Assembly (NCBI GenBank): GCA_945886445.1
Contig: CAMCZG010000002.1
Location: 1 to 64,000 of the forward strand
DNA: 64,000 nt
Reading direction: 5' to 3'
Source of the DNA: Bifidobacterium breve
Lineage (GTDB): Bacteria > Actinomycetota > Acidimicrobiia > Acidimicrobiales > Ilumatobacteraceae
Under the pieces are notes generated by a model. It was not told the origin of the DNA. It ran no database searches and was given only the letters and a program-made list of their open reading frames with translations. A program made the translations under genes and the position numbers. Below are positions 1 to 7,971 of the stretch, in pieces. Positions within the stretch are counted from its first letter, which is position 1. Each line of letters begins with the position of its first letter.

Positions 1-54
1 CGATGGGGCAACAAGTGTTGCGGCAATTAATGCGTGTGCAAAAAATACACCCAT
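1..54 (-). CDS. Partial unknown gene, N-terminus only
   Basis: An ATG at 54 on the minus strand is preceded by an AGGAG ribosome binding site 6 bases upstream and reads 18 codons to the window edge (MGVFFAHALIAATLVAPS). The start is hydrophobic, suggesting a first membrane segment or signal peptide. It lies 41 bp downstream of ribH on the same strand, so it may be the last gene of the riboflavin operon. Too little is visible to name a family. Confidence 0.55.
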   Translation of the reverse strand, partial: MGVFFAHALIAATLVAPS

Positions 55-95
55 ATACGCTCCTGTCAGATACGTATGTGTGTGCAAAGAGTTGC

Positions 96-578
96 TTAGA
101 GTGCCGCGATTTCTTTCAGGGCCTGCACGGTCATAATTGCCCCAATTGCCGCCTCTTCGCCTTTGTTGCCTTCTGTGCCACACCTGTCGAGTGCTTGCTG
201 AAGGGTATTAACGGTGAGCACGCCAAAGGCGACGTGTACACCCGACTGCAATGCGGCCTGTTGCAAACCAGAAGCAGCCTCGCCTGAGACGTATTCAAAA
301 TGTGGGGTATCTCCGCGAATGACTGCGCCAAGAGCCACAACTGCGTCTACCTTCCCGGACTTCGCTAGCGCCAATGCTGCAACGGGTAGTTCGAATGCCC
401 CGGGCACCCAGATGGTGTGAATGTCTTTTGGGGCAACTCCATGGCTGGTGAACCCTTGAACAGCGCCAACACGCAATGCGTCAACAATGTCAAAGTTAAA
501 AGTTGCACAGAGGATGCCAAAGCGCATTCCGCTTCCATTTACTTTTACGTTGCTGAGTCCATCATTTGGTCCGTGCAT
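96..578 (-). CDS. ribH: 6,7-dimethyl-8-ribityllumazine synthase
   Basis: Condenses 5-amino-6-ribitylamino-uracil with 3,4-dihydroxy-2-butanone 4-phosphate to lumazine, the penultimate step of riboflavin synthesis, in the cytoplasm. The 160-residue protein has the family length. Visible marks are GAFELP near residues 60-65, the phosphate-binding GAVIRGDTPHFEYV stretch with the catalytic His at 93, and a C-terminal GNKGEEAA segment. The ATG is preceded by GGAG. It begins 24 bp after ribBA ends, so it is the third gene of the riboswitch-controlled operon ribD-ribBA-ribH. The family usually forms pentamers or icosahedral shells (family knowledge). Confidence 0.96.
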   Translation of the reverse strand: MHGPNDGLSNVKVNGSGMRFGILCATFNFDIVDALRVGAVQGFTSHGVAPKDIHTIWVPGAFELPVAALALAKSGKVDAVVALGAVIRGDTPHFEYVSGEAASGLQQAALQSGVHVAFGVLTVNTLQQALDRCGTEGNKGEEAAIGAIMTVQALKEIAAL

Positions 579-602
579 TTTTTACTCCATTCTTCAGACG
601 AA

Positions 603-1841
603 TTATTTATCCATATCAATGAGGTGACCCATGCGTTCTTTTTTCGTACGCAGGTACTTCTCATTTTCGGGTGTTGGTGCAATTTCAATTGAAACTCGTT
701 CTACTACTGCAAGTCCGTAACCTTCAAGGCCGCCATATTTTGCGGGGTTGTTGGTCATAAGTCGCAACTCTCTCGCTCCGAGGTCGGCAAGAATTTGTGC
801 ACCAATGCCGTATTCGCGGCTATCAACTGGCAGACCAAGTTCTATGTTGGCATCCACTGTGTCAAGGCCTTCGTCTTGCAAAGAGTATGCGCGAATCTTG
901 TGACCTATTCCAATGCCGCGTCCTTCATGGCCACGTAAATACACAACAACGCCCCGGCCCTCTTCGGAAATTTTCCGCATAGCTGCAGCAAGTTGTGGGC
1001 CACAGTCGCAACGTCGACTACCAAACACGTCACCCGTGAGACATTCGCTATGTACACGAGTAAGTACTGCACCTGGTGCGGAAATATCACCTTGCGTAAA
1101 AGCTAGGTGTTCTATGCCATCAACGGTATTGCGATACGCGTGGCATGTGAAAATACCCCATTCAGTAGGTACGGGAGCAGAACTAATGAATTCCACTAGC
1201 CGCTCGTTGTGACGTCGATGTTCAATGAGCAGAGCAATGGAAGACAACAGCAAATTGTTCTTGGTACAAAATGCGCGCAGGTCATCAAGGCGCGCCATGG
1301 TGCCATCATCATTTTGAATTTCACAAATAACACCTGCAGGCTGGCAGCCAGCAAGTTTGGCAAGGTCCACTGCGGCTTCGGTATGACCTGCTCTTTTCAG
1401 TACGCCACCTTCGCGGGCCCGAAGTGGAAAAATGTGCCCGGGCCGAGCAAATGCTGCATAGTTGGCCTTGGGGTCAGAGAGTGCACGTAATGTAGCGGCG
1501 CGGTCGGCTGCAGATATTCCCGTGGCGATTCCTTCCATGAGGTCTACCGACACGGTGAAAGCAGTGCGGTGACTCTCAGTATTTTGATCAACCATGGCAG
1601 GGAGGCGTAGTTCATCACAACGCTCACCGGTGAGTGGTGCACATACAACACCTGTGGAATGGCGAACGATGAATGCAAGTTTTTCCTGCGTGGCGAATTC
1701 TGCAGCCATGATGAAGTCGCCTTCGTTTTCGCGATCTTCATCGTCAACGATGACCACCATTTCACCGCGAGCAATTGCTGCGAGTACTTCGGGAATGGAA
1801 GCAAACCCGTGGTCTTTGGGTTGGGGGGACGTGCTATTCAT
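603..1841 (-). CDS. ribBA: Bifunctional DHBP synthase / GTP cyclohydrolase II
   Basis: Provides both starting branches of riboflavin synthesis: ribulose-5-phosphate to dihydroxybutanone phosphate (N-terminal RibB) and GTP to the pyrimidine precursor (C-terminal RibA). The RibB half shows DDEDRENEGD at 33-42 and the REGG...GHTEA loop near 143-155. The RibA half shows the zinc cysteines C267, C278 and C280 (GSRRCDC) and the RGHEGRGIG loop. I take the ATG at 1841, 8 codons inside the longest frame, because AAGGAA lies just upstream; this gives 412 residues, normal for RibBA. Its start overlaps the ribD stop by 8 bp, implying translational coupling. Confidence 0.95.
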   Translation of the reverse strand: MNSTSPQPKDHGFASIPEVLAAIARGEMVVIVDDEDRENEGDFIMAAEFATQEKLAFIVRHSTGVVCAPLTGERCDELRLPAMVDQNTESHRTAFTVSVDLMEGIATGISAADRAATLRALSDPKANYAAFARPGHIFPLRAREGGVLKRAGHTEAAVDLAKLAGCQPAGVICEIQNDDGTMARLDDLRAFCTKNNLLLSSIALLIEHRRHNERLVEFISSAPVPTEWGIFTCHAYRNTVDGIEHLAFTQGDISAPGAVLTRVHSECLTGDVFGSRRCDCGPQLAAAMRKISEEGRGVVVYLRGHEGRGIGIGHKIRAYSLQDEGLDTVDANIELGLPVDSREYGIGAQILADLGARELRLMTNNPAKYGGLEGYGLAVVERVSIEIAPTPENEKYLRTKKERMGHLIDMDK

Positions 1842-2853
1842 GGTTTTCCTTTCGCACCTCAACAACGACTTCTATGTCGGTATCGAGTTGTTGAACTGAT
1901 GAAATGGTGCCGCGCCACATGTTGGCAATATCGCCAACTGCGTCGCCGCTGAATATTCCGGGAGCATTGTCGCCGCCGGCAATGGCCGGGGCAAAGTGAA
2001 ATACGTATCTATTCACTAAGCCAGCGCGATGGAATGCGCCAGCTACGTGATGGCCACCTTCAACAAGCAATTGCAGTACATCTTCACTGCCAAGTTTGCG
2101 CAGTAGCGCGGTGAGATCTCCGCTGTATTCAGTGCATGGGTGCACTTTTGCCTGTGGTGGTGCACTACCAAGAACAATGCGTCGTGGTGAAGTTCCTTCT
2201 GCATCGCGAACAGTGAGTTCAGGGTCATCTGCACGAATAGTTCCTGCGCCAACGACGACGGCATCACTTTCTGCACGTAATTCATGAACACGTTGTCGAG
2301 CAGACGCACCAGTAATCCATTGGCTGGTGCCATTTGCCGCCGCAGTTTTACCATCGAGCGTGCTTGCCATTTTGAGAACTACAAATGGCATGCCAGTACT
2401 GCGGTGATGAATGTAGGGAAGAAGCTGTGAGTGCACCTGCCCTGCAAGTACTCCAAGTTCCACTTCAATACCCGCAGCACGTAGAGCACTGATGCCAGTG
2501 CCAGCAACTTTCGGGTCGGGGTCAACTATTCCCACAACAACACGTTGAACGCCTGCGTCGATAATGGCTTGGGTACAGGGGCCAGTTCGACCAGTGTGTG
2601 AGCAGGGCTCAAGAGTGGTGTAGAGAGTGGATCCGCGAGCTACTTCACCAGCGCGGCGCAGGGCGTGAATTTCTGCATGTGGCCCGCCAGGAGCCGAGGT
2701 GCAGCCTTCATAGGTAGAACCATCGACGGCAACGACAACAGCACCCACCCATGGGTTAGGGCGCGATACCAGACGCGCCTGCAACGCCGTGCTGAGTGCA
2801 CGGCGCATGAATTGTTCATCGCGCACGCTAGGCGTGCTCGCATTCTTTGTCAT
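1834..2853 (-). CDS. ribD: Riboflavin-specific deaminase/reductase
   Basis: Carries out two consecutive steps after GTP cyclohydrolase II: pyrimidine ring deamination (N-terminal, zinc-dependent) and ribosyl side-chain reduction (C-terminal, NADPH). The deaminase zinc site is clear: H59-A-E61 and PC84-SHTGRTG-PC93. The reductase half has the LLVEGG glycine motif and a TLDGKTA segment. At 339 residues it is of ordinary length. First gene of the operon, with its ATG only 7 bases from the end of the FMN riboswitch; the GGAGG ribosome site (2855-2859) falls in that gap, so FMN binding probably controls its translation. Confidence 0.95.
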   Translation of the reverse strand: MTKNASTPSVRDEQFMRRALSTALQARLVSRPNPWVGAVVVAVDGSTYEGCTSAPGGPHAEIHALRRAGEVARGSTLYTTLEPCSHTGRTGPCTQAIIDAGVQRVVVGIVDPDPKVAGTGISALRAAGIEVELGVLAGQVHSQLLPYIHHRSTGMPFVVLKMASTLDGKTAAANGTSQWITGASARQRVHELRAESDAVVVGAGTIRADDPELTVRDAEGTSPRRIVLGSAPPQAKVHPCTEYSGDLTALLRKLGSEDVLQLLVEGGHHVAGAFHRAGLVNRYVFHFAPAIAGGDNAPGIFSGDAVGDIANMWRGTISSVQQLDTDIEVVVEVRKENHE

Positions 2854-2860
2854 GCCTCCA

Positions 2861-2983
2861 CCTTGCTCCCATCCGGACTATGACCGTCGGTATTGGAGTT
2901 CCACCAATTCGGCCCAATCACCGAAGTGAAAGGGTTCGCAGACTATGACTGCCGGTTGGGACTTGCACCCATACCCCGCAAGG
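2861..2983 (-). promoter_or_regulatory. FMN riboswitch (RFN element)
   Basis: Read on the minus strand, the segment holds the hallmark RFN blocks: GGGTGCAAGTCCC near the 5' side, ACCGGCAGTCATAGTC, GGTGGAACTCC with ACCGACGGTCATAGTCC, and the 3' GGATGGGAG. The closing P1 helix can form between CCTTGC (2978-2983 region) and GCAAGG (2861-2866 region). The ribD ribosome binding site GGAGG at 2855-2859 directly abuts P1 and no terminator hairpin with a U tract is seen before ribD, so translational rather than transcriptional control is the likelier mode (inference). The ligand FMN represses riboflavin genes in this class. Confidence 0.95.
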
Positions 2984-3064
2984 AGTTGTTTGTAGTTGTA
3001 TTCGTTGTGCGTTATCTATTGCGTTACCTACGTTATAGGCGATCGCAGGCTGTGGCACCTTCTG

Positions 3065-3409
3065 CTAGTCGCGAGGTGACCATTTTTGTTTGGGGTCTGA
3101 GACCTCAGTTGCCTTGCGCTTGTCTGCTCGAATGACATTGCGAAAGATGACGGTAAAAACGATGACAAGGCCAATAATGATGAGCCCGAAAGTGGCGTAC
3201 TGCAAACTTCCACCACGGTCACCAGCTTGGGTGGGGGCTTTCCCGCATCCAGGCTTTGGGTACAGCCCAATACAGTCGCTCGGTTCGCGATCGATGTCAT
3301 AGGTGTAGAGGGGTTCGGTGATGGGTGTCTCTGAGCTGGCAGACACTGATGAGGGAAAAGCGACAGATGGCACTCCGCCATCGTCACACGGCACGGGCGC
3401 AGATGCCAA
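3065..3409 (-). CDS. Hypothetical single-span membrane protein
   Basis: A 114-residue frame with a TTG start, unrecognised by family. It has a hydrophilic N-terminal part with two cysteines (46 and 55), one clear hydrophobic segment at about 71-89 ([16 protein letters not shown]) and a basic tail after it (RADKRK), which suggests the C-terminus is cytoplasmic. It is divergent from guaA, with start codons 21 bp apart. The TTG is the furthest start; an internal GTG at codon 6 is an alternative. Another frame also crosses this region, but only this one shows a membrane segment flanked by charges in the expected way. Confidence 0.55.
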   Translation of the reverse strand: MASAPVPCDDGGVPSVAFPSSVSASSETPITEPLYTYDIDREPSDCIGLYPKPGCGKAPTQAGDRGGSLQYATFGLIIIGLVIVFTVIFRNVIRADKRKATEVSDPKQKWSPRD

Positions 3410-3430
3410 ACGGGAACTATGGTCATAGCG

Positions 3431-4978
3431 ATGTCTGATACATATGACACCGTCTTAGTGGTCGATTTTGGGGCTCAATACGCCCAACTCATTGCGCGCC
3501 GTGTGCGCGAGGCCCATGTGTACTCAGAAATAGTGCCGCACCGCATCACGGCAAGCGAAGTTCAGAGGAAAAATCCGCGGGCAATTATTTTGTCGGGTGG
3601 GCCCAAAAGTGTGCATGTTGAAGGTGCTCCGGTGCTTGACCCCGCCATCTATGACTTGGGCATTCCTATCTTCGGAATTTGTTATGGGCACCAACTGATT
3701 GCACAACAACTTGGTGGCGAAGTGTCGCGAGGTGGCCGAGGTGAATATGGCCGTGCACTGTTCACTCGCAATAACGAGACCTCAACGCTGTTGCATGATT
3801 TGCCATCTGAATATTCGGTGTGGATGAGCCATTTCGATTTTGTTGCGCGAATGCCAGAAGGGTTTACTTCGTCGGCCTCTACTCCCGATGCACCTATAGC
3901 GGTCATGGAAAATGCGCAACGCAAAGTGTGGGCAGTGCAGTTCCACCCAGAAGTGGTGCACTCTGAGTACGGACAAAAAATTCTTGAACGTTTCCTCATC
4001 GAGCTCGCTGGCTGCACTCCGAACTGGACAATGGATTCCATCATTGACACTCAGGTTGCAGCAATTCGTGCGCAAGTGGGAAATGCACGCGCTATTTGCG
4101 GCTTATCTGGCGGCGTCGATTCATCTGTTGCCGCTGCGCTTGTTCATAAAGCAATTGGCGCACAGCTCACTTGCGTTTATGTCGATACTGGGCTCATGCG
4201 CAAAGGTGAAAGTGAACAAGTAGTCGAGATGTTCCAGCGCAATATGGGCATTGAACTCATTCATGTGAGTGCCGGTGAAAAGTTTTTCAACAAACTCACA
4301 GGCGTAGTGGAGCCAGAAGCAAAACGTAAAGCAATTGGTGAACTCTTCGTGCGTATTTTTGAAGAAAATACTGGTGGAGTGACCGACGCAGAATTTCTGG
4401 TGCAAGGAACCTTGTACCCCGACGTCATTGAAAGTGGCGGAAGTGATGGCACTGCATCGGTCATTAAAAGCCACCACAACGTAGGTGGCCTGCCAGAAGA
4501 TATGACCTTGAAATTGGTTGAGCCGCTGCGCACACTTTTCAAAGACGAAGTGCGCAAATTGGGTAGTGAACTTGGCCTGCCCGATGAAATGGTGTGGCGT
4601 CAACCGTTCCCGGGCCCAGGGCTTGGCGTGCGCATTATTGGCGAGGTCACCCCCGAACGTGTGGCTATCTTGCAAGAGGCCGATGCCATCGTGCGCGAAG
4701 AGGTACGTCTGGCCGGCCTCGAGCGAGACATCTGGCAGGCCTTTGCCGTTCTTGCCGACATCCGCTCGGTGGGCGTTATGGGCGATGAACGTACCTATGG
4801 GCACCCCATCATCATTCGTGCCGTCACAAGTGACGATGCCATGACGGCCGACTGGGCGCGTTTGCCCTATGACTTATTAGAGAAAATGTCGAACCGCATC
4901 ATCAATGAAGTGCCCGGTATCAATCGTGTGGTGTACGACGTGACCTCAAAACCACCCGGCACGATTGAGTGGGAATAG
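3431..4978 (+). CDS. guaA: GMP synthase (glutamine-hydrolysing)
   Basis: Converts XMP to GMP using glutamine amide nitrogen and ATP. The N-terminal class I amidotransferase shows the nucleophile C84 in GICYGHQ and the partner His/Glu in QFHPEV. The ATP pyrophosphatase domain has the PP-loop SGGVDSS, and the C-terminal dimerisation domain ends in the typical [10 protein letters not shown] prefer the ATG at 3431 (MSDTYDTV...), giving 515 residues; an in-frame ATG at 3419 would add four residues. Neither has a strong ribosome site. It stands alone, divergent from the small membrane protein. Confidence 0.96.
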   Translation: MSDTYDTVLVVDFGAQYAQLIARRVREAHVYSEIVPHRITASEVQRKNPRAIILSGGPKSVHVEGAPVLDPAIYDLGIPIFGICYGHQLIAQQLGGEVSRGGRGEYGRALFTRNNETSTLLHDLPSEYSVWMSHFDFVARMPEGFTSSASTPDAPIAVMENAQRKVWAVQFHPEVVHSEYGQKILERFLIELAGCTPNWTMDSIIDTQVAAIRAQVGNARAICGLSGGVDSSVAAALVHKAIGAQLTCVYVDTGLMRKGESEQVVEMFQRNMGIELIHVSAGEKFFNKLTGVVEPEAKRKAIGELFVRIFEENTGGVTDAEFLVQGTLYPDVIESGGSDGTASVIKSHHNVGGLPEDMTLKLVEPLRTLFKDEVRKLGSELGLPDEMVWRQPFPGPGLGVRIIGEVTPERVAILQEADAIVREEVRLAGLERDIWQAFAVLADIRSVGVMGDERTYGHPIIIRAVTSDDAMTADWARLPYDLLEKMSNRIINEVPGINRVVYDVTSKPPGTIEWE

Positions 4979-4990
4979 GGTAATTTTTCG

Positions 4991-5022
4991 CTCATTTAGG
5001 CCAATTTTTGGCAAAAAATGAG
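4991..5022. other. Imperfect hairpin after guaA
   Basis: CTCATTT (4991-4997) pairs with AAATGAG (5016-5022), and inside it GCCAA pairs with TTGGC around a TTT loop, separated by a small internal loop. It sits 13 bp after the guaA stop. There is no T run of useful length after it on either strand, so it is not a standard intrinsic terminator. It could be an mRNA 3'-end stabiliser or a weak terminator. Confidence 0.35.
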
Positions 5023-5074
5023 AAATATCGACCCAATATGGCCCCTCACCATGAGCCGCTCGTAGGGTGGGGTC

Positions 5075-6145
5075 ATGTTCGTACGCCCCCGCGCCCGACT
5101 GATCGCCTTGGTGGTCGCTCTCAGCAGTTTTGCTGGGCCTGCGTTGTGGGCCACTGCCCCTGCGTCAGCTGCCTCGAACAATATCCAAAACCAGGTGAAT
5201 GCCATTTTGAACGAACTCGACCAGATCGAAGGGCAAATGGATGCCATTTCTGAAGATTATGCAGCGGCTTTGTCTTTGCAAGATGACCTTGTTGTAGAAA
5301 TTGAATCTTCAAAGGCAAGTGTTGCGCTGAAAGAAGCGCAGTTGGCCGGAATGCGTAAAGACCTCTTTGGAGTCGCCAAGCAGGCGTTTATGAGCGGTGG
5401 TCGAACAAACAGTTTGACCTCGCTCCTCACCGATACGGGTGGACTCAATGCCATGGTGCAGCGTGAACATTATTTATCTGTTGCGGTGAATGCTGGAGCG
5501 AACTCGAGCGACGAGCTGGATGCCCTTGTGGAAGATCTCAACTTGGAGCGCCAGAAGTTAGAGAAGAAAAAAACTGAAGCAGAAAAGCAAGCCCAGGTGG
5601 CAACAAGCCGTTTCAATGCGGCAGAAAACCTGGCGAATGCGTACCAGTCAAAGTTGGGTCGTGCTCAAGCCGACCTAGGAGAAGCGTTACAGATAGAGCG
5701 CAATCGCCGCGATGCAGTGGCACTAGAACAGTCGCGCGCCATTTCGGCGAAGTATCAGTCGCAAGCAATCAATATAAAAGTGAAGTCTCCATCTTCGCGT
5801 GCAGGTATTGCGGTTCAATCTGCGCTGGCACAAATTGGAACCCCTTATCAATTTGCTCGTAGTACGCCAGGTGTTGCATTCGACTGCTCTGGACTCACCT
5901 TGTATGCATGGGGTCAAGCCGGAGTGAGCCTGCCGCATTACTCACGCGCACAATTCCAGCGTGGTCCGAAGATTCCTATTTCTGCCGCTCAGCCAGGTGA
6001 CCTCATCTTTAGCCGAACACCCATTGGGCACGTGAGTCTGTACATCGGAGGCGGCCGAATGGTGCACGCTCCTCGTCGTGGAGATGTGGTGCGCATTGCT
6101 CCAGTCGACTGGGGTCGGGTTGTTGGAGTCACACGTCCGGGTTAA
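5075..6145 (+). CDS. Secreted NlpC/P60 peptidoglycan hydrolase with coiled coil
   Basis: Predicted to cleave peptide cross-links in the cell wall, probably at division or separation, as RipA-type enzymes do. An N-terminal signal peptide (basic start, hydrophobic core 9-28, cleavage near ASA at 31-33) is followed by a long Glu/Lys/Ala-rich coiled-coil region to about residue 225 and a C-terminal NlpC/P60 domain. The catalytic Cys is C271 (FDCSG), with H319 (GHVSLY) and H331 (VHAP) as the other expected residues. The 356-residue architecture matches actinobacterial RipA-like proteins. The coiled coil may hold the enzyme inactive or bind an activator, as in FtsX/RipC systems (inference). Confidence 0.9.
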   Translation: MFVRPRARLIALVVALSSFAGPALWATAPASAASNNIQNQVNAILNELDQIEGQMDAISEDYAAALSLQDDLVVEIESSKASVALKEAQLAGMRKDLFGVAKQAFMSGGRTNSLTSLLTDTGGLNAMVQREHYLSVAVNAGANSSDELDALVEDLNLERQKLEKKKTEAEKQAQVATSRFNAAENLANAYQSKLGRAQADLGEALQIERNRRDAVALEQSRAISAKYQSQAINIKVKSPSSRAGIAVQSALAQIGTPYQFARSTPGVAFDCSGLTLYAWGQAGVSLPHYSRAQFQRGPKIPISAAQPGDLIFSRTPIGHVSLYIGGGRMVHAPRRGDVVRIAPVDWGRVVGVTRPG

Positions 6146-6190
6146 GTCGTCGTGCGCTGCAGTAATCTGTAGTGATGCAAGGTGGCCATC

Positions 6191-7207
6191 ATGATTGAGA
6201 TCAATCGAGTTTCGCAGTGGTTGGAAAGTCATATTGAAGGTCTGCGTGGCCCATTTGAATTCAACATGATTACTGGTGGACGCTCCAACATCACATATCG
6301 CGTTGTAGATGCTGCGGGTACCCAGGTGGTTTTGCGTAGACCTCCTACGGGTCACGTATTGGCCACAGCACACGACATGGCGCGCGAGTATCGCATCATT
6401 TCTGCTGTTGGCAAAACTGAAGTGCCCGTGCCAAAAACACTTGGGGTATGTACAGATTTGGAAGTCAATGGGTCACCGTTCTATGTCATGAGTTATGTGG
6501 AAGGTGAAGTGCTTGATTCGCAATTAAAAGCAAGTGTGATGACTCCTGAGTTGCGTCGCACAGCGAGTGAGAACCTCATCGATGTAATGGTGGCCTTGCA
6601 CAGTGTCAACATTGACGAAGTGGGTCTTGGCGATCTTGCCCGACGCGATGGGTATATCGAAAGGCAAATCAAACGTTGGAGTGCCCAGTGGGAAAACTCT
6701 AAGCAACGCGAGCTTCCTGAAATGGATGAGGTTGAACGGCTGTTGCGTGAGGGAACGCCTGTGCAGCACGGTGCAACAATCGCCCATGGCGATTACCGAT
6801 TTGGTAACTGCCTCACCAACACTGCAACTGGTGAAATTAGAGCAGTTCTCGACTGGGAGTTATGTACTCTGGGCGACCCGCTTGCCGACATTGGCTATTT
6901 GGGTGTGTATTGGAGTGACCCAGGTGCTCTCGCTCGAAAGGAAAATGATCCTTCGGGCTTGGAAGGCTTTCCTACGTATAAAGAAATGGTGGCGATGTAC
7001 GGGCAGAAGTCTGGTCGTGATGTGAGCAACATCGATTACTACGTTGCATTTTCTTCATGGCGGCTCGCAGTCATCTCTGAAGGCGTATATGCACGCTATG
7101 TGCATGGTGCAATGGGGAAATCTGACTTCGACCCAGCACCACTGCAACGTTCTGTTGAAATGATGGTGGAGTCGGCACTGCACGCACTGCAAGGAGGCAA
7201 AAAATGA
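6191..7207 (+). CDS. APH-family phosphotransferase (ACAD10/LvaA-like)
   Basis: A 338-residue kinase-fold protein of the aminoglycoside phosphotransferase superfamily. The ligand-binding ITGGRSN loop, the catalytic HGDYRFGN motif and the metal-binding LDWELCTLGDP motif are all intact. This subgroup resembles the kinase part of ACAD10/11 and bacterial LvaA, which phosphorylate 4-hydroxyacyl-CoA, rather than antibiotic-resistance enzymes (family knowledge; substrate inferred). ATG at 6191 has AAGG upstream; a GTG at 6182 is possible. Its stop overlaps the next start by 4 bp (ATGA), so it is coupled to a dienelactone hydrolase-like gene. Confidence 0.85.
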   Translation: MIEINRVSQWLESHIEGLRGPFEFNMITGGRSNITYRVVDAAGTQVVLRRPPTGHVLATAHDMAREYRIISAVGKTEVPVPKTLGVCTDLEVNGSPFYVMSYVEGEVLDSQLKASVMTPELRRTASENLIDVMVALHSVNIDEVGLGDLARRDGYIERQIKRWSAQWENSKQRELPEMDEVERLLREGTPVQHGATIAHGDYRFGNCLTNTATGEIRAVLDWELCTLGDPLADIGYLGVYWSDPGALARKENDPSGLEGFPTYKEMVAMYGQKSGRDVSNIDYYVAFSSWRLAVISEGVYARYVHGAMGKSDFDPAPLQRSVEMMVESALHALQGGKK

Positions 7208-7971
7208 ATAACGAAACTGCGCAGGAATTAGTGGGTTGGGAACGCAGTTCATTTTCTTCTGCAAATATCACACATGCGTCCTACCGCAAAGGCAGCGGCC
7301 CAGGTGTAGTGGTCGTGCACGAAATTCCCGGCATTACACCCGCTGTTTTACGTTTCGCCGAGGAAGTAGTGCAAGCAGGTTTCACCGTGGTCATGCCATT
7401 GCTTGTTGGTGAAGCAGGTCGAGAGGTGAGCGGCAAATATATTGCGTCGTCAATGTCTAAAATTTGTGTTTCACGAGAGTTCACCACGCTTGCGGCGCAA
7501 CAGACGTCACCAGTGATTTCATGGTTGCGTGCGCTAGCGCGCCAACTTCACGAAGATGTTGGCGGACCTGGTGTAGGGGCTATTGGCATGTGCTTCAGCG
7601 GTGGTTTCGCATTGGGCATGATGCTCGATGAGCGGATGATCGCCCCTGTGCTTTCTCAGCCATCACTTCCGTTTGCTATCGGGAAAAAGAATTCGAGTGA
7701 TCTCAACTTGTCTGCAGATGATGCGGTGGTCATTGCCAATCGCGCGGCAGCAGGATGTGAAGTGTTGGGCTTGAAGTTCAGCGACGACAAACTAGTGGGC
7801 GACCGCTTTTCTGCGCTACGCGCTCTGCTGGGCGCTGCATTCATTGGCATTGAGTTTCCCTCTGCGTCGAAGAAAGATCATTCTGTTCTTACCGAGCAGC
7901 GCGTAGATGAAGGTGTCACTCGCGTTATTTCATTCTTGCAAGAAAAACTACTTACGCAAGCCCAGCAATAG
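7204..7971 (+). CDS. Dienelactone hydrolase family protein
   Basis: An alpha/beta hydrolase of 255 residues in the DLH group, which open lactones or cleave esters with a Cys/Asp/His triad. The nucleophile elbow is GMCFSGG with Cys at 130; a DD pair in the SDDKLVGDR region and the His in KKDHSVL near the C-terminus are the likely partners. It overlaps the upstream APH-like kinase by 4 bp, and its 3' end overlaps the convergent acyl-CoA synthetase by 20 bp. The context suggests a lactone or hydroxyacid substrate, not the classical chlorocatechol product. Confidence 0.85.
   Translation: MNNETAQELVGWERSSFSSANITHASYRKGSGPGVVVVHEIPGITPAVLRFAEEVVQAGFTVVMPLLVGEAGREVSGKYIASSMSKICVSREFTTLAAQQTSPVISWLRALARQLHEDVGGPGVGAIGMCFSGGFALGMMLDERMIAPVLSQPSLPFAIGKKNSSDLNLSADDAVVIANRAAAGCEVLGLKFSDDKLVGDRFSALRALLGAAFIGIEFPSASKKDHSVLTEQRVDEGVTRVISFLQEKLLTQAQQ

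Noticed and set aside
4121-4804. Open frame of 227 residues on the minus strand opposite guaA
   Set aside because: Lies entirely inside a clear guaA with all motifs; composition is that of an antisense shadow and no ribosome site or family marks were seen.
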